Shown here piece by piece: positions 1 through 8,531 of a stretch of DNA of 64,000 nt. The stretch comes from DASRHY01 sp046765875 (GTDB taxonomy: Bacteria; Actinomycetota; Actinomycetes; Propionibacteriales; Kribbellaceae): contig JBKPSJ010000099.1 of NCBI GenBank assembly GCA_046765875.1, forward strand, positions 1-64,000, in the 5' to 3' direction. The stretch's first letter is position 1, and each line of letters starts with the position of its first letter. The position numbers were made by a program, and so were the translations under genes. The notes beneath the pieces were generated by a model. That model searched no databases and was not told the origin of the DNA. It worked only from the letters and a program-made list of their open reading frames with translations.

Positions 1-144
1 CGGCAACCCGCCCCGAGATCGTTGCCTACGGCATGAACACGCGATCGGCACGCGCCGCCGAGCCGACCGATTTTGTCCACCCAGAGGGGCTCGGCAACGT
101 CGCGTTCGATAACCGACCGTTGTGCAGGCCACCAAAAACCGCAT

Positions 145-170
145 GGTTGAGCCAGGCTTGAACGTGGGTA
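145..170 (+). promoter_or_regulatory. possible SigB/SigF-type promoter upstream of the sigma factor gene
   Basis: A GGTT element (145-148) is followed, after about 15 to 17 bases, by GGGTA at 166-170. This resembles the GTTT-N(14-17)-GGGTA pattern recognised by SigB/SigF-type sigma factors of actinobacteria. It lies about 70 bases before the sigma gene at 238, so the gene may drive its own transcription. The match is imperfect. I see no gene in the rest of 1-237. Confidence 0.35.
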
Positions 171-237
171 GGTTCAGCAACAGTGGTTCAGATAAGAAGC
201 CACGTCGGGCAAGTCCAAGCCTCGAAGGTGGCCTCTA

Positions 238-1074
238 GTGGACAGCCGACTTGTGGACGATCGTCCAATCACTGCGGATCGCCGGGACCGGCGTCGCCGT
301 GCCGAGGAGACCAAGCGGCTCCTCACCCTCGCAGAGAAGACCACAGCAGCGAAGCGGCGCAAGCTGCTCGATGACGTGGTGATGTTGAACGCCGGACTGG
401 CCGAATCGGTGGCAGCGCGCTACCGCGGCCGCGGCGTCGACCCCGACGACCTGAGCCAGGTGGCATACCTGGGTCTGGTCAAAGCCGTGCACGGGTTCAC
501 GATCGAGAAGAACAGCGAGTTCGTCTCGTACGCCGTACCGACCATCCGCGGTGAGGTGAAACGACACTTCAGGGACGCGGCCTGGACGGTACGCCCGCCA
601 CGGCGCACGCAGGAACTGCACGCGGCGATCGCGATCGCGGAGCCCGTGCTGGTGCAGCAGTTGCATCGGGCACCGACCGACGACGAGCTCGCCGAGGAGA
701 TCGGCGCGGATCCGGAGGAGATAACGGCTGCGCAGAGTGCGGCCGATGCCGGCTGCTTCGCGCCACTGTCGCTCGACGCTCCGGCGGCTCATGGCGCGAC
801 CGGCGCGGTGCACGAACTGCTCGGCGGACCGGACAGCGACTACGAGCGGGTCGAGCGGCTGATGCTGTTGCAGCCCCTGATCGCTCAGCTGAAGAACCGC
901 GAACGCCGCATCCTCGAGCTCCGGTTCGAGCAGGAGTGGAGCCAGGAACGCATCGGCGCCGAGCTTGGTGTCAGCCAGATGCAGATCTCGCGTCTGTTGC
1001 GCGAGATCCTCGACAAGCTCCGGGCCGTACTCGTCGAGGAGGGGTCGAAGCAGGCGGTGCCCCGCGCTGCCTGA
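238..1074 (+). CDS. SigB/SigF/SigG-type RNA polymerase sigma factor (sigma-70 group 3)
   Basis: This 278-residue protein matches group 3 stress and sporulation sigma factors, which direct RNA polymerase to general-stress promoters. Region 2 covers about residues 45-125, including a DPDDLSQVAYLGLVKAV stretch and the VPTIRGEVKRHFRD core. Region 3 follows at about 135-190. Region 4 (about 205-265) carries the LELRFEQEWSQERIGAELGVSQMQISRLL helix-turn-helix, split here only by the description. The GTG start at 238 has GAAGGTGG upstream. No anti-sigma or anti-anti-sigma gene lies beside it, so post-translational control, if any, is encoded elsewhere. A strong hairpin follows the stop, suggesting a single-gene transcript. 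Confidence 0.9.
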   Translation: MDSRLVDDRPITADRRDRRRRAEETKRLLTLAEKTTAAKRRKLLDDVVMLNAGLAESVAARYRGRGVDPDDLSQVAYLGLVKAVHGFTIEKNSEFVSYAVPTIRGEVKRHFRDAAWTVRPPRRTQELHAAIAIAEPVLVQQLHRAPTDDELAEEIGADPEEITAAQSAADAGCFAPLSLDAPAAHGATGAVHELLGGPDSDYERVERLMLLQPLIAQLKNRERRILELRFEQEWSQERIGAELGVSQMQISRLLREILDKLRAVLVEEGSKQAVPRAA

Positions 1075-1079
1075 CGGTG

Positions 1080-1124
1080 GCCCGGCCGATCTCCGCACAG
1101 TAGATCGGCGGAGATCGGCCGGGC
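1080..1124 (+). terminator. strong hairpin terminator after the sigma factor
   Basis: A perfect 17-bp inverted repeat (1080-1096 pairing with 1108-1124) encloses an 11-base loop and starts 5 bases after the sigma stop codon. There is no T-run, which is usual for actinobacterial terminators. Confidence 0.75.
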
Positions 1125-1214
1125 TCTCCGTTGCTGACGGCAACTGCCGCCGATCCGTTTATCTCCCGCCCCGGCTGGACATAGGGCGTTGGGGCCGAGC
1201 AGATCGGAGGATCG

Positions 1215-1562
1215 GTGAGCGCCGTGGAGGTATGCGTGACCGACATGGACCGGGCCGTCGCGTTCTGGTCCCAGGTGCTGGGCTACCGGCCGCGCGAGCC
1301 GCGGCTCGACCCGGAGCGCACGATGCTTGTCGACCCGGCTGGGCGTGGTCCCGCGATCACGCTGCTGGTCGCCGACGAGGTCGCGACCAATCCTGAGCCG
1401 GTCCACCTGGACCTGTACGTCGGTGCGCGGGCCAAGCACGTCGAACGCCTGGTCGCGCTCGGGGCGACCGTGGTCGACGACTGGCCCGATCCCGGCGAGC
1501 ACGACTCGATCCTGCTCCGCGACCCCGACGGCAACGAGTTCTGCGTCGTCGCCCACGACTGA
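1215..1562 (+). CDS. VOC (glyoxalase/bleomycin-resistance) family protein
   Basis: A 115-residue single-domain protein of the vicinal-oxygen-chelate superfamily. It opens with the typical VTDMDRAVAFWSQVLGYRP helix-strand unit and ends with the paired LLRDPDGNEFCVV strand. The length fits one complete betaalphabetabetabeta pair set, so a dimer is expected. The substrate cannot be told from sequence; these proteins include metal-dependent lyases, dioxygenases and drug-binding proteins. The GTG start at 1215 follows a GGAGG. It stands alone between the sigma factor and Ku, both on the same strand. Confidence 0.8.
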   Translation: MSAVEVCVTDMDRAVAFWSQVLGYRPREPRLDPERTMLVDPAGRGPAITLLVADEVATNPEPVHLDLYVGARAKHVERLVALGATVVDDWPDPGEHDSILLRDPDGNEFCVVAHD

Positions 1563-1603
1563 ACCCGGGTTCGGGCCCGGTTCCGACCGGGTATCGAACG
1601 GGT

Positions 1604-2494
1604 ATGGCGCGGGCGATCTGGACGGGTTACATCAGCTTCGGGCTGGTATCGGTACCGGTCGGGCTGTACAGCGCGACGCAGGAGCACGAGGTGGACTTCC
1701 ACCAGTTCCAGCGCGGTACGTCGGACCGGATCCGCTACAAGCGCGTGAACGAACGGACCGGCCGCGAGGTCGACTTCGACAAGATCGTCAAGGGCCACGA
1801 GACCAGCACTGGCGAGTACGTGATGGTCGAGCCCGAGGAACTCGACGACATCGCGCCCGGCCGGTCCCGGCAGCTTGAGATCAGCACGTTCGTCGACCTT
1901 GCCGAGATCGACCCGATGCATTTTCAGAAGAGCTACTACCTGGCGCCTCCGGACCAGGAGAACACCTCGTCCTACGCACTGCTGCGGGACGCCCTGGCCA
2001 AGACCAACCGGGCCGCGATCGCGACGTTCGTGATGCGCGGCAAGGAGTACCTGGCGGCGATCCGCGCCGACGGGCAGGTGCTCGTGCTCGAGACACTGTT
2101 CTTCGCCGACGAGATCCGCGATCCGAACAAGGAGCTCGGCACAATGCCGCCGAAGTCGAGGAACGCCAAGCAGTTGAAGATGGCGACCGACCTCGTCGAG
2201 GCGATGAGCGGGCCGTGGCGGCCGTCGTCGTATCGCGACAGCTACACCGACCGGGTGAAGAAGCTGGTCGAGAGCAAGCGGCGCGGCGAGCAGGTCGTTG
2301 CCGAGAGCGAACCCGAGGCGACGAACGTGTCCGACCTGGTGGAAGCGCTTCGCGCCAGCGTCGAGAACGCCCGCTCACGTCATACCGGCCGCAAGTCTTC
2401 GGCCAAGAAGACCACCGCCAAGAAGACCACTAAGAAGACCAGCAAGAAGACCAGCAAGAAGACCACCAGAAGGGCGGGCGGCAGCGCTGCGTAG
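1604..2494 (+). CDS. ku: Ku protein, DNA double-strand-break end binding (NHEJ)
   Basis: A 296-residue bacterial Ku. The family start MARAIWTGYISFGLVSVPV is clear, and the Ku core runs to about residue 250. Bacterial Ku forms a homodimeric ring on broken DNA ends and recruits the repair ligase LigD for non-homologous end joining. The last 35 or so residues are a lysine/threonine-rich basic tail made of repeated KKT units. Such tails are known in actinobacterial Ku and help DNA binding and end bridging. No ligD or polymerase domain gene lies next to it, which is common. The start ATG at 1604 begins a conserved family N-terminus. Confidence 0.95.
   Translation: MARAIWTGYISFGLVSVPVGLYSATQEHEVDFHQFQRGTSDRIRYKRVNERTGREVDFDKIVKGHETSTGEYVMVEPEELDDIAPGRSRQLEISTFVDLAEIDPMHFQKSYYLAPPDQENTSSYALLRDALAKTNRAAIATFVMRGKEYLAAIRADGQVLVLETLFFADEIRDPNKELGTMPPKSRNAKQLKMATDLVEAMSGPWRPSSYRDSYTDRVKKLVESKRRGEQVVAESEPEATNVSDLVEALRASVENARSRHTGRKSSAKKTTAKKTTKKTSKKTSKKTTRRAGGSAA
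2405..2467 (+). repeat. tandem AAG-AAG-ACC codon repeat in the Ku tail
   Basis: Five successive units of AAGAAGACC plus one variable codon (one unit carries an extra codon) encode the KKT-rich C-terminal extension of Ku. It is purine-rich compared with the surrounding DNA and could vary in copy number between strains. Confidence 0.7.
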
Positions 2495-2617
2495 CGCGGC
2501 CCCGACGCTGAAGGTTGCAACGCCGAGGCCTGGGCTACGCGGCCTCCCGAGCGACCGCGAGCCCTCGACCTTCCGGTGCCCACCCGGCCGCGGAATCAAG
2601 CATCATCGGCTGGCCGC

Positions 2618-3229
2618 TCAGCCATCCGCACGCCTCGAGATGAAACGACGCGGACTGCCGGATGCGCTCGCCGCCGTCGCGAGCCAGGCCCGTAACCCGT
2701 CCGGATCCCGGCGTTCCAGCTCGTCGAGGTAGTACTGGCGAGCCTCGACGAATCGCAGCGCCTGCGCCGGGGAGGCCCCGCGCAGGTCGAGACAGCTCTG
2801 CGTCCACGCCGTACACAGTTCCTCGATGCTCAGCGTCCGGTGCCGCTTCGCCTCTGGGTACGCCGTACGGGACTTGACCGGCCGGTGCTCGCCGAGCAGC
2901 ACGGCGTACCAGCGCACCGCGGGCGGAGAGGCGGCGAGGGCGACCAGGACGATCAGGATCGCGAATCCGCCGACCACCTCCGCGAGTCCGGTGGCCGCAA
3001 TGCCGGCGGCGCCACCGAGCAGGGCGTTGCGCGCGTACCGGCGCAGCTGGCCGCTCTGCTTCTCCTCGCGCAGCGCTAGTACGGTCGCGGTGACCAGCGA
3101 ACACACCAGGGCCGAACTGACGAAGACCGCGATCATCGTCGCGGGTGCTAGCAAGATCACGGCGATCAGCGCCCCGGCCGCGGAAACGACGGCTACGGCG
3201 CAGCGCCAGATGATGCGGTACCCGGTCAT
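2618..3229 (-). CDS. hypothetical multi-pass membrane protein
   Basis: I do not recognise a named family. The 203-residue protein has about four hydrophobic segments in its first 115 residues (two near 10-55, two near 70-108). A hydrophilic C-terminal half follows, with a conserved-looking helix containing LSIEELCTAW and a QYYLDELERR stretch. It probably sits in the membrane with a cytoplasmic C-terminal domain. The assigned ATG at 3229 lacks its own good ribosome site. The best Shine-Dalgarno (AAGGAGC) serves an ATG at 3258 in another frame, described separately. The true N-terminus may therefore lie upstream through a frameshift. Confidence 0.6.
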   Translation of the reverse strand: MTGYRIIWRCAVAVVSAAGALIAVILLAPATMIAVFVSSALVCSLVTATVLALREEKQSGQLRRYARNALLGGAAGIAATGLAEVVGGFAILIVLVALAASPPAVRWYAVLLGEHRPVKSRTAYPEAKRHRTLSIEELCTAWTQSCLDLRGASPAQALRFVEARQYYLDELERRDPDGLRAWLATAASASGSPRRFISRRADG

Positions 3230-3258
3230 CAGATTGGACTGATCGGGTTGATGCTCAT
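3229..3258 (-). other. nine-codon leader ORF or frameshifted N-terminus
   Basis: An ATG at 3258 with a good AAGGAGC ribosome site opens a nine-codon frame (MSINPISPI). Its TGA overlaps the ATG of the membrane protein at 3229. This is either a translationally coupled mini-ORF or the real start of the membrane protein. Adding one base near the AA at 3234-3235 would join the frames as MSINPISPNLMTG. Confidence 0.4.
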
Positions 3259-3317
3259 GTGGAACGCTCCTTCAAAGCCAAAACCATTCGGTACCCATCC
3301 TGCGGCGGGACGAACCA

Positions 3318-3352
3318 GCAGGCCACCCCCTGGGCGTTTGGGGGTGGCCTGC
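3318..3352 (-). terminator. hairpin terminator downstream of the MMPL gene
   Basis: A perfect 13-bp stem (3318-3330 with 3340-3352) and 9-base loop lies 17 bases past the stop of the minus-strand MMPL gene. Confidence 0.7.
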
Positions 3353-3368
3353 GTGACTCAGCGTGCGG

Positions 3369-5498
3369 TCAGACCCGCTCCAACTCACGGACTGTCTCCG
3401 CCGCCGGTCCTCTCGGCGAGGTGGTGTCCATCGCTTCGGTCAGGCCGATCCGGTCGTGGAGCCGGCGCAGCGGGCCCGGTGCCCACCAGTTCGCCCGGCC
3501 CATCAGCGTCATCACGGCCGGCATCAGCAGCATCCGTACGATCGTCGCGTCCACCAGCACCGCCAGCGCCAGCCCGAGTCCGACCTGCTTGACCGGGGAG
3601 AACCCGCCGGCCACGAACCCGGCGAACACGACTGCCATCAGGATCGCCGCCGCGCTCACGACCCGGCCGGTGTGCTGCAGTCCGGTGGCGATCGCCCGCG
3701 CGTTGTCGCCGGTCCGCCGCCAGGCCTCGGAGATCCGGCCGAGCAGGAAGACCTCGTAGTCCATCGACAGGCCGAACGCGATCGCCAGCAGCAGCACCGG
3801 TGTGGTGATGCTCAGGCTACCCAGCGCCTCGGTACCTACCAGCCCGCCCAGGTGCCCGTCCTGGAACACCCAGACCAGCGCGCCCAGGCTCGCACCGAGG
3901 CTGAGGGTATTCATCACCAGCGCCTTGACCGGTATGACAACCGAACCGGTGAACAGGAACAGCAGCACGAACGTGGCCAGCACCACGATCCCGATCGCGT
4001 ACGGCGCCCGCTGAAGCAGCGTGTTCTGGTAGTCGACCAGCGAGGCGGCGTCGCCGGTGACCTGGACCGGGACCGGTGCGTCCATCGCGCGGATCTGCTT
4101 GACCAGGTGGAGCGCCTGCGGGCCCTGCGCCTCGCCCCACGGTACGAGGCTGACGATGTGGAAGCCGGGTACGTCGGTGCGCATCGACACGCTCCGTACA
4201 CCGTCCAGCCCGCGCAATGCGTCGACATACTGCGGTGGAATGGTCGTTCGGGCGACCACGAACACCGGGTCGATCTCGCCGGCGATCTCGAACCGGCCGG
4301 CGACCAGTTCGGCGAGTTCCCGGCTCTGCGACGAGGACGGCAGCGACCGGGCATCGGGCTCGGCGAACCGGACGGAGCCGAACGGCAGCACGGCCAGCAC
4401 CAGTACGGGTACGGTCGCGGCGATCACCGTCACCGGGCGGCGGCCGACGATCCGGGTCAGCCGGACGAAGAACCCGCGGTCGTCGCGGCGCGGCCGCGAC
4501 GGCTTGATCCGGTGCCCGAACATCACCAGCAGGGCCGGCATCAGGGTGAGCGCGGCGGCCAGGTCGAGTAGTACGACCAGCATTCCGGCCAGCCCGGCCG
4601 AGCGCAGGAATGGGTCGGGGAACACCAGCAGCCCGGCCAGCGACGCGGCCACGGTCAACCCGGAGAAGGCCACCGTACGACCCGCCGTCGACATCGCTGC
4701 GAGCACCGCGCCGGTGGGGTCGGCGGTCCGCCGTTCCTCCCGGAACCGCCAGACCACCAGCAGGCCGTAGTCGATCGCCAGGCCGAGACCGAGCATCGTG
4801 ACGATGTTGATCGAGTACACCGAGATGTCGGTGAGCCGGCTGGCCAGCGTCAGCAGCCCGAGGGTCGAGGCGACACCTACGATCGTCACCAGCACCGGGA
4901 GGCCGGCGGCGATCAGGCCGCCGATGAACACCGCCAGCAGGACCAGTACAACCGGCATCGACAGCGTCTCCGCCCGGGCGAGGTCCTTGCCGGCCTGGGT
5001 GTCCATCTCGTCGTCGAGCAGGCGGCCGCCGCCGGTGAGAATCCGCGGCGCGTCGATCCTGTGCAGCCGGTCCGCGACCTTGTGACCGGTGCCGTCGGGT
5101 GCGTCGGCGGTGAACTTGACGGCGATCGCGACCGCATTGCCATCCTTTGCTACAGCGCGTGGGTCCGGGGTCGGACCCGCGTACGGCGTCTGGATCTCGG
5201 CGACACCGCGGATAGCGGCGATGTCGGTGGCAGCGGCGACCACGCTGGCCCGGAACGCGGGGTCGGAGACGGACCGACCGTCGGCAACCGCGTACAACTC
5301 GCCGCCGCTCGGCGCGGCCTGGCGGATCGCGGCCCGGGCCTGGCCGGACTCGCTGTTTTCGATCTGGGCTGTGTCGCTGGTGAGCCGGTCGAACAGACCG
5401 GGTACGACGGCGAACGCCGCGGCCGCGATGAGCAGCCAGACGACGACCACGATGCGCTTGTGGGCTATGGAGAACGATGCGATCCGGCCGGTGATCAT
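3369..5498 (-). CDS. MMPL/RND family transporter
   Basis: A 709-residue integral membrane protein of the MMPL branch of the RND superfamily, which uses proton flow to export lipids or hydrophobic compounds. The layout is typical of two repeats: one N-terminal membrane helix, an extracytoplasmic loop (about 45-165), and a block of membrane helices (about 170-345). A second loop (about 375-480) and a second helix block ending near 680 follow. The sequence GLAIDYGLLVVWRFREER in the first block and GLSMDYEVFLLGRISE in the second are the hallmark MMPL motifs with the intramembrane Asp-Tyr pair. It is the last gene downstream of a NarL-type two-component system on the same strand, 179 bases away, which suggests control by it. 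Confidence 0.9.
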   Translation of the reverse strand: MITGRIASFSIAHKRIVVVVWLLIAAAAFAVVPGLFDRLTSDTAQIENSESGQARAAIRQAAPSGGELYAVADGRSVSDPAFRASVVAAATDIAAIRGVAEIQTPYAGPTPDPRAVAKDGNAVAIAVKFTADAPDGTGHKVADRLHRIDAPRILTGGGRLLDDEMDTQAGKDLARAETLSMPVVLVLLAVFIGGLIAAGLPVLVTIVGVASTLGLLTLASRLTDISVYSINIVTMLGLGLAIDYGLLVVWRFREERRTADPTGAVLAAMSTAGRTVAFSGLTVAASLAGLLVFPDPFLRSAGLAGMLVVLLDLAAALTLMPALLVMFGHRIKPSRPRRDDRGFFVRLTRIVGRRPVTVIAATVPVLVLAVLPFGSVRFAEPDARSLPSSSQSRELAELVAGRFEIAGEIDPVFVVARTTIPPQYVDALRGLDGVRSVSMRTDVPGFHIVSLVPWGEAQGPQALHLVKQIRAMDAPVPVQVTGDAASLVDYQNTLLQRAPYAIGIVVLATFVLLFLFTGSVVIPVKALVMNTLSLGASLGALVWVFQDGHLGGLVGTEALGSLSITTPVLLLAIAFGLSMDYEVFLLGRISEAWRRTGDNARAIATGLQHTGRVVSAAAILMAVVFAGFVAGGFSPVKQVGLGLALAVLVDATIVRMLLMPAVMTLMGRANWWAPGPLRRLHDRIGLTEAMDTTSPRGPAAETVRELERV

Positions 5499-5599
5499 GG
5501 CTGGCTCCTCGGCGGGCTTCGGGGTGGTTGTCGATGTCCCTTGAAACGCTAGGAATCCGAGCCGTTCGGGGGATCGCCGATGAGAGCCAACTTGGCCTC

Positions 5600-5615
5600 A
5601 CTCGTACGACCGAGT
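5600..5615. promoter_or_regulatory. candidate operator upstream of the MMPL gene
   Basis: A dyad ACTCG-N6-CGAGT lies between the response-regulator gene and the MMPL gene, about 100 bases before the MMPL start. NarL-type regulators bind such short inverted repeats, so this may be the site of the neighbouring regulator. The arms are only five bases, so chance is possible. Confidence 0.3.
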
Positions 5616-5677
5616 CGCTTGGCGCCTGCCTCAGCCGTTTGGCCGGGCCGATCTGGTTGGTGCGGGTGCCGAGCGGC

Positions 5678-6352
5678 TCAGGATGCGGGCTTGACAAGGC
5701 CGCGCTCGTAGGCGTAGATCACCGCGTGCACGCGGTCGCGCAGGCCGAGCTTGTGGAAGACGTTCGAGACGTGCGTTTTGACCGTATGTTCACTCACGAC
5801 GAGCCGGTCGGCGATCTCGAGGTTCGACAGTCCCTGGGCGAGCAACTGGAGGGTGTCGAGTTCACGACCGGTGAGTACCTCCGGCCCGGCCAGGCCGGTC
5901 TGCTGGGTCGTGGCCGGTTCCGCGGCCCGGCTGCGAACGAAGTCGCCCAGCAATCTGCGGGTCACCGAGGGCGCGAGCAATGCGTCGCCGCCGGCCACGA
6001 CCCGTACCGCGTTGACCAGGTCGTTACGCCCGACGTCCTTCAACAGGAAGCCGCTCGCCCCGGCCAGCAGGGCGTCGTACACGTAGTCGTCAAGATCGAA
6101 GGTGGTGAGGACAAGGACACGAGTCTGCGGCCGCGTGGTCGTGATCGCGCGGGTGGCAGCGATGCCGTCCATCCTCGGCATCCGGATGTCCATCAGAACC
6201 AGGTCGGGCCGCTGCCCGACGGCCAGGGCGACCGCCTGCTCGCCGTCGGCGGCCTCACCGACGATCTCCAGGTCGTCCTGGGCCTCGAGGATCATCCGGA
6301 AGCCGTCGCGGACCAGGGTCTGATCGTCGGCGAGCAGTACCCGGATCGTCAT
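5678..6352 (-). CDS. NarL/FixJ-type response regulator
   Basis: A 224-residue two-domain regulator. The receiver domain (about 1-120) carries the acidic pair in VLLADDQ, the phospho-acceptor Asp55 in LVLMDIRMP, and the Lys in FLLKDVG. The LuxR-type helix-turn-helix (about 155-220) has LTGRELDTLQLLAQGLSNLEIAD followed by VVSEHTVKTHVSNVFHKLGLRDR, here quoted in parts. The ATG overlaps the stop of the histidine kinase gene (ATGA at 6349-6352), so the two are translationally coupled. It probably controls the downstream MMPL transporter. Its signal is unknown. Confidence 0.93.
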   Translation of the reverse strand: MTIRVLLADDQTLVRDGFRMILEAQDDLEIVGEAADGEQAVALAVGQRPDLVLMDIRMPRMDGIAATRAITTTRPQTRVLVLTTFDLDDYVYDALLAGASGFLLKDVGRNDLVNAVRVVAGGDALLAPSVTRRLLGDFVRSRAAEPATTQQTGLAGPEVLTGRELDTLQLLAQGLSNLEIADRLVVSEHTVKTHVSNVFHKLGLRDRVHAVIYAYERGLVKPAS

Positions 6353-7494
6353 CGGTCGTCTCCCAGCGGAAGGGTCGCGCGGACGGCCCAGCCGTGGTCC
6401 GGCGCGGGTCCGACGTCCAGAGTGCCACCCACCAGGGCGACCCGCTCCCGCATGGCGAACAGGCCGTGCCCACCGGGCCGCGGTTCGGCGGTGCCGCCCT
6501 TGCCGTCGTCGGTGACAGCGAGCTCGACGGCGTCAGGGCGGTACCGCACCGAGACGTCAACGGCGGTCGCACCCGAGTGCCGCACGCAGTTGGTCAGCGC
6601 TTCCTGGACGAGCCGGTACGCCGTGAGATCGACGGCGGGCGGCAACTCCGGCGGGTCACCGGACACGGTGAACCGAACGTCCAGACCTGCGGACCGCACG
6701 CCCTCGACCAGGTCGGCGATCTCAGCGGCACCGGGCTGCGGTGCCAGCGCGGCGGGACCGTCCTGCTTGAGAACGCCGAGCAGCCGGCGCATCTCGTTCA
6801 GCGCTTGCTTGCCCGCGGCACCGATCGCGTCGAACGTCGCCTCGGCCTTGGCCGGGTCGCGGCCGGCGGCGACCGCGCCACCCTCGGCCTGGACGACCAT
6901 CATGCTCAGGTGGTGCGCGACCACGTCGTGCAGTTCGCGGGCGATCCGGCTGCGCTCGGCGGCGACGGCCGCCGCCGACTCGGCCGCCCGGGTCCGCTCG
7001 AGCTGCTTGTTGCGTTCGGCAAGGGCGGTGGCCGCCACCCGGCGGCGCCGGCTGCTGTCGCCGAGCAGCCACGCGGTGGCGAACAGCAGGATCTGGACGG
7101 TCCAGTCCTCGAAGTCCGACGAGGGGTCGAACAGCAAGGCACCGGTGATCGCGAACGCGGCGATGATGGCGGCGGCGTATGCGCGGTCCCGGGTGGCGTG
7201 CGCGGCGACCGAGTAGAACGACAGCAGTCCGGCGTACGCGACCGGCGGGTCGGGCAGGCTCGACACTCCGTAGACAACGGTCAGGCTGCCGCAGACGAAC
7301 GACACGGCGAACGGCCAGCGGCGGCGGAACACCAGCGGCAGGCACTGCGCGACCACGAGCACATAGCCCCACTCGGGGATCGGACCCTTGTACTCACGCA
7401 GCAGCGGCAACATCGACACGGCGAGGACGATCAGCGCCAGCGCGGGATCGGCAAGCGGTGCCAGCCGTCGTACCCGTGCGAGCAGATCGTCCAC
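6349..7494 (-). CDS. sensor histidine kinase (HisKA_3, NarL-partner type)
   Basis: The protein has about five N-terminal hydrophobic segments, then a coiled helix and a HisKA_3 dimerisation motif RSRIARELHDVVAHHLSMM, whose first His is the phosphorylation site. A HATPase domain at the C-terminus has the N-box region ALTNCVRHSGATAV and the glycine-rich GGHGLFAMRERV. It would sense a membrane or envelope signal and phosphorylate the regulator encoded just downstream. The start is uncertain. I use GTG 7494, which begins the conserved region. The frame is open to 7623, with an alternative ATG at 7545. No large sensor loop is visible, so sensing is probably within the membrane. Confidence 0.88.
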   Translation of the reverse strand: MDDLLARVRRLAPLADPALALIVLAVSMLPLLREYKGPIPEWGYVLVVAQCLPLVFRRRWPFAVSFVCGSLTVVYGVSSLPDPPVAYAGLLSFYSVAAHATRDRAYAAAIIAAFAITGALLFDPSSDFEDWTVQILLFATAWLLGDSSRRRRVAATALAERNKQLERTRAAESAAAVAAERSRIARELHDVVAHHLSMMVVQAEGGAVAAGRDPAKAEATFDAIGAAGKQALNEMRRLLGVLKQDGPAALAPQPGAAEIADLVEGVRSAGLDVRFTVSGDPPELPPAVDLTAYRLVQEALTNCVRHSGATAVDVSVRYRPDAVELAVTDDGKGGTAEPRPGGHGLFAMRERVALVGGTLDVGPAPDHGWAVRATLPLGDDR

Positions 7495-7642
7495 GGCCCG
7501 AGTTTCCCAGGTCCGGCGCCACAAGCCCTCCGTCACACGACCCATATTCCCCGCACCGCATCCCTCGCACCGGCGATCCACAACCAACGTCATGGATGCC
7601 GGGGACAGCGCCAGGGTAGGCACGGGCGACGATCAGGCGGTC

Positions 7643-7675
7643 GAGACCGGCGGCGTTGTGCGTGCCGCCGGTCTC
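7643..7675 (-). terminator. hairpin terminator after the alpha/beta hydrolase
   Basis: A perfect 12-bp stem (7643-7654 with 7664-7675) and 9-base loop begins 25 bases past the stop of the minus-strand hydrolase gene at 7700. Confidence 0.7.
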
Positions 7676-7699
7676 AGCGGCGACTTCTGTGAACCAGGC

Positions 7700-8476
7700 T
7701 CACCTGGTGAGGAACTCGGTCACGACCGGGACGATCACGTCCGGGGCGACGTTGTGGTCCTGGCCTTCCAGGGTGCGCCGCTCGGCGGCCGGGATCGCGC
7801 CGGCGACCGCGGTGGAGGCATCGCGCAGGAACTGCGGGCTGGCGCCACCGTCCAGCACCAGCGTCGATACGCCAATGCCGGCGAGCGTCTCGGCCGGCAC
7901 GGTGCTGTCGCCCATCACCGTCGCGTCGTACACGAGGGTCGGTGCGACCGCTTCCATCCCGGGCCAGTACGGCGACTGCCGCATTCCAGCGATCATCTCC
8001 TCCGGCAGCCCGACCAGTCGCATGAATCGTTCGGCGGCGGCACCCCTGTCCCCGGCGTCGAGCGCCTTCGTGAGGTCGTCGATGTAGGCCTGATGCCGTG
8101 GCGGTGCGTCGGAGTCGAGCGCGTACGGCACCTCCCAGAGGATCAACTTGGTGATCGGCGAGCCGGCCGCCGCGGCCCGTGCGGCCAGCGCCGCGCCGGA
8201 CGAGAAACCGATCACCGCGGCCGATCCGCCGGCCGCCGTGATGACCGCGTCGAGGTCCTCGATCTCACGCTCGGCGGCGTACGGCGCTGTGTCCCCGCTG
8301 TCACCGCGGCCTCGCCGGTCATAGTTGTACACGGTGAAGTTCTCGGCGAACGGCGGTACGAATCCGGCGTCCCCGCCCCGGTCGACCGATGCTCCCGAGA
8401 CCAGCACCAGGGCAGGGCCGTCGCCGACCCGGTCGTACGCGATCGTCGTGCCGTCCTTCGAGGTGACTGTGTCCAT
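7700..8476 (-). CDS. alpha/beta hydrolase
   Basis: A 258-residue alpha/beta-hydrolase-fold enzyme. It opens with the family N-terminus TSKDGTTIAYDRVGDGPALVLVSG, quoted in part as TIAYDRVGDGPALVLV. The nucleophile elbow is VIGFSSGAALAARAA (GxSxG variant). A DYDRRGRGDSG-like motif (YNYDRRGRGDSGD) forms the usual oxyanion strand turn, and a late QDHNV provides the catalytic His. The substrate is not predictable; related proteins are small-ester hydrolases. It is a single gene between terminators, upstream on the same strand of the two-component system. Confidence 0.85.
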   Translation of the reverse strand: MDTVTSKDGTTIAYDRVGDGPALVLVSGASVDRGGDAGFVPPFAENFTVYNYDRRGRGDSGDTAPYAAEREIEDLDAVITAAGGSAAVIGFSSGAALAARAAAAGSPITKLILWEVPYALDSDAPPRHQAYIDDLTKALDAGDRGAAAERFMRLVGLPEEMIAGMRQSPYWPGMEAVAPTLVYDATVMGDSTVPAETLAGIGVSTLVLDGGASPQFLRDASTAVAGAIPAAERRTLEGQDHNVAPDVIVPVVTEFLTR

Positions 8477-8531
8477 CGTGGTGTCTCCTTAGCAGGCGAA
8501 GTTGTGTCTGACTACCCACACGTCGATCGGT

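Noticed and set aside
1..237. Left-edge partial gene
   Set aside because: No frame with gene-like features could be followed into the window from the left.
3363..4571. 402-codon plus-strand frame
   Set aside because: It is antisense to the MMPL transporter, rich in His/Gln/Arg, and has no recognisable domain.
5528..7216. 562-codon plus-strand frame
   Set aside because: It lies opposite the response regulator and kinase genes, which carry all expected motifs.
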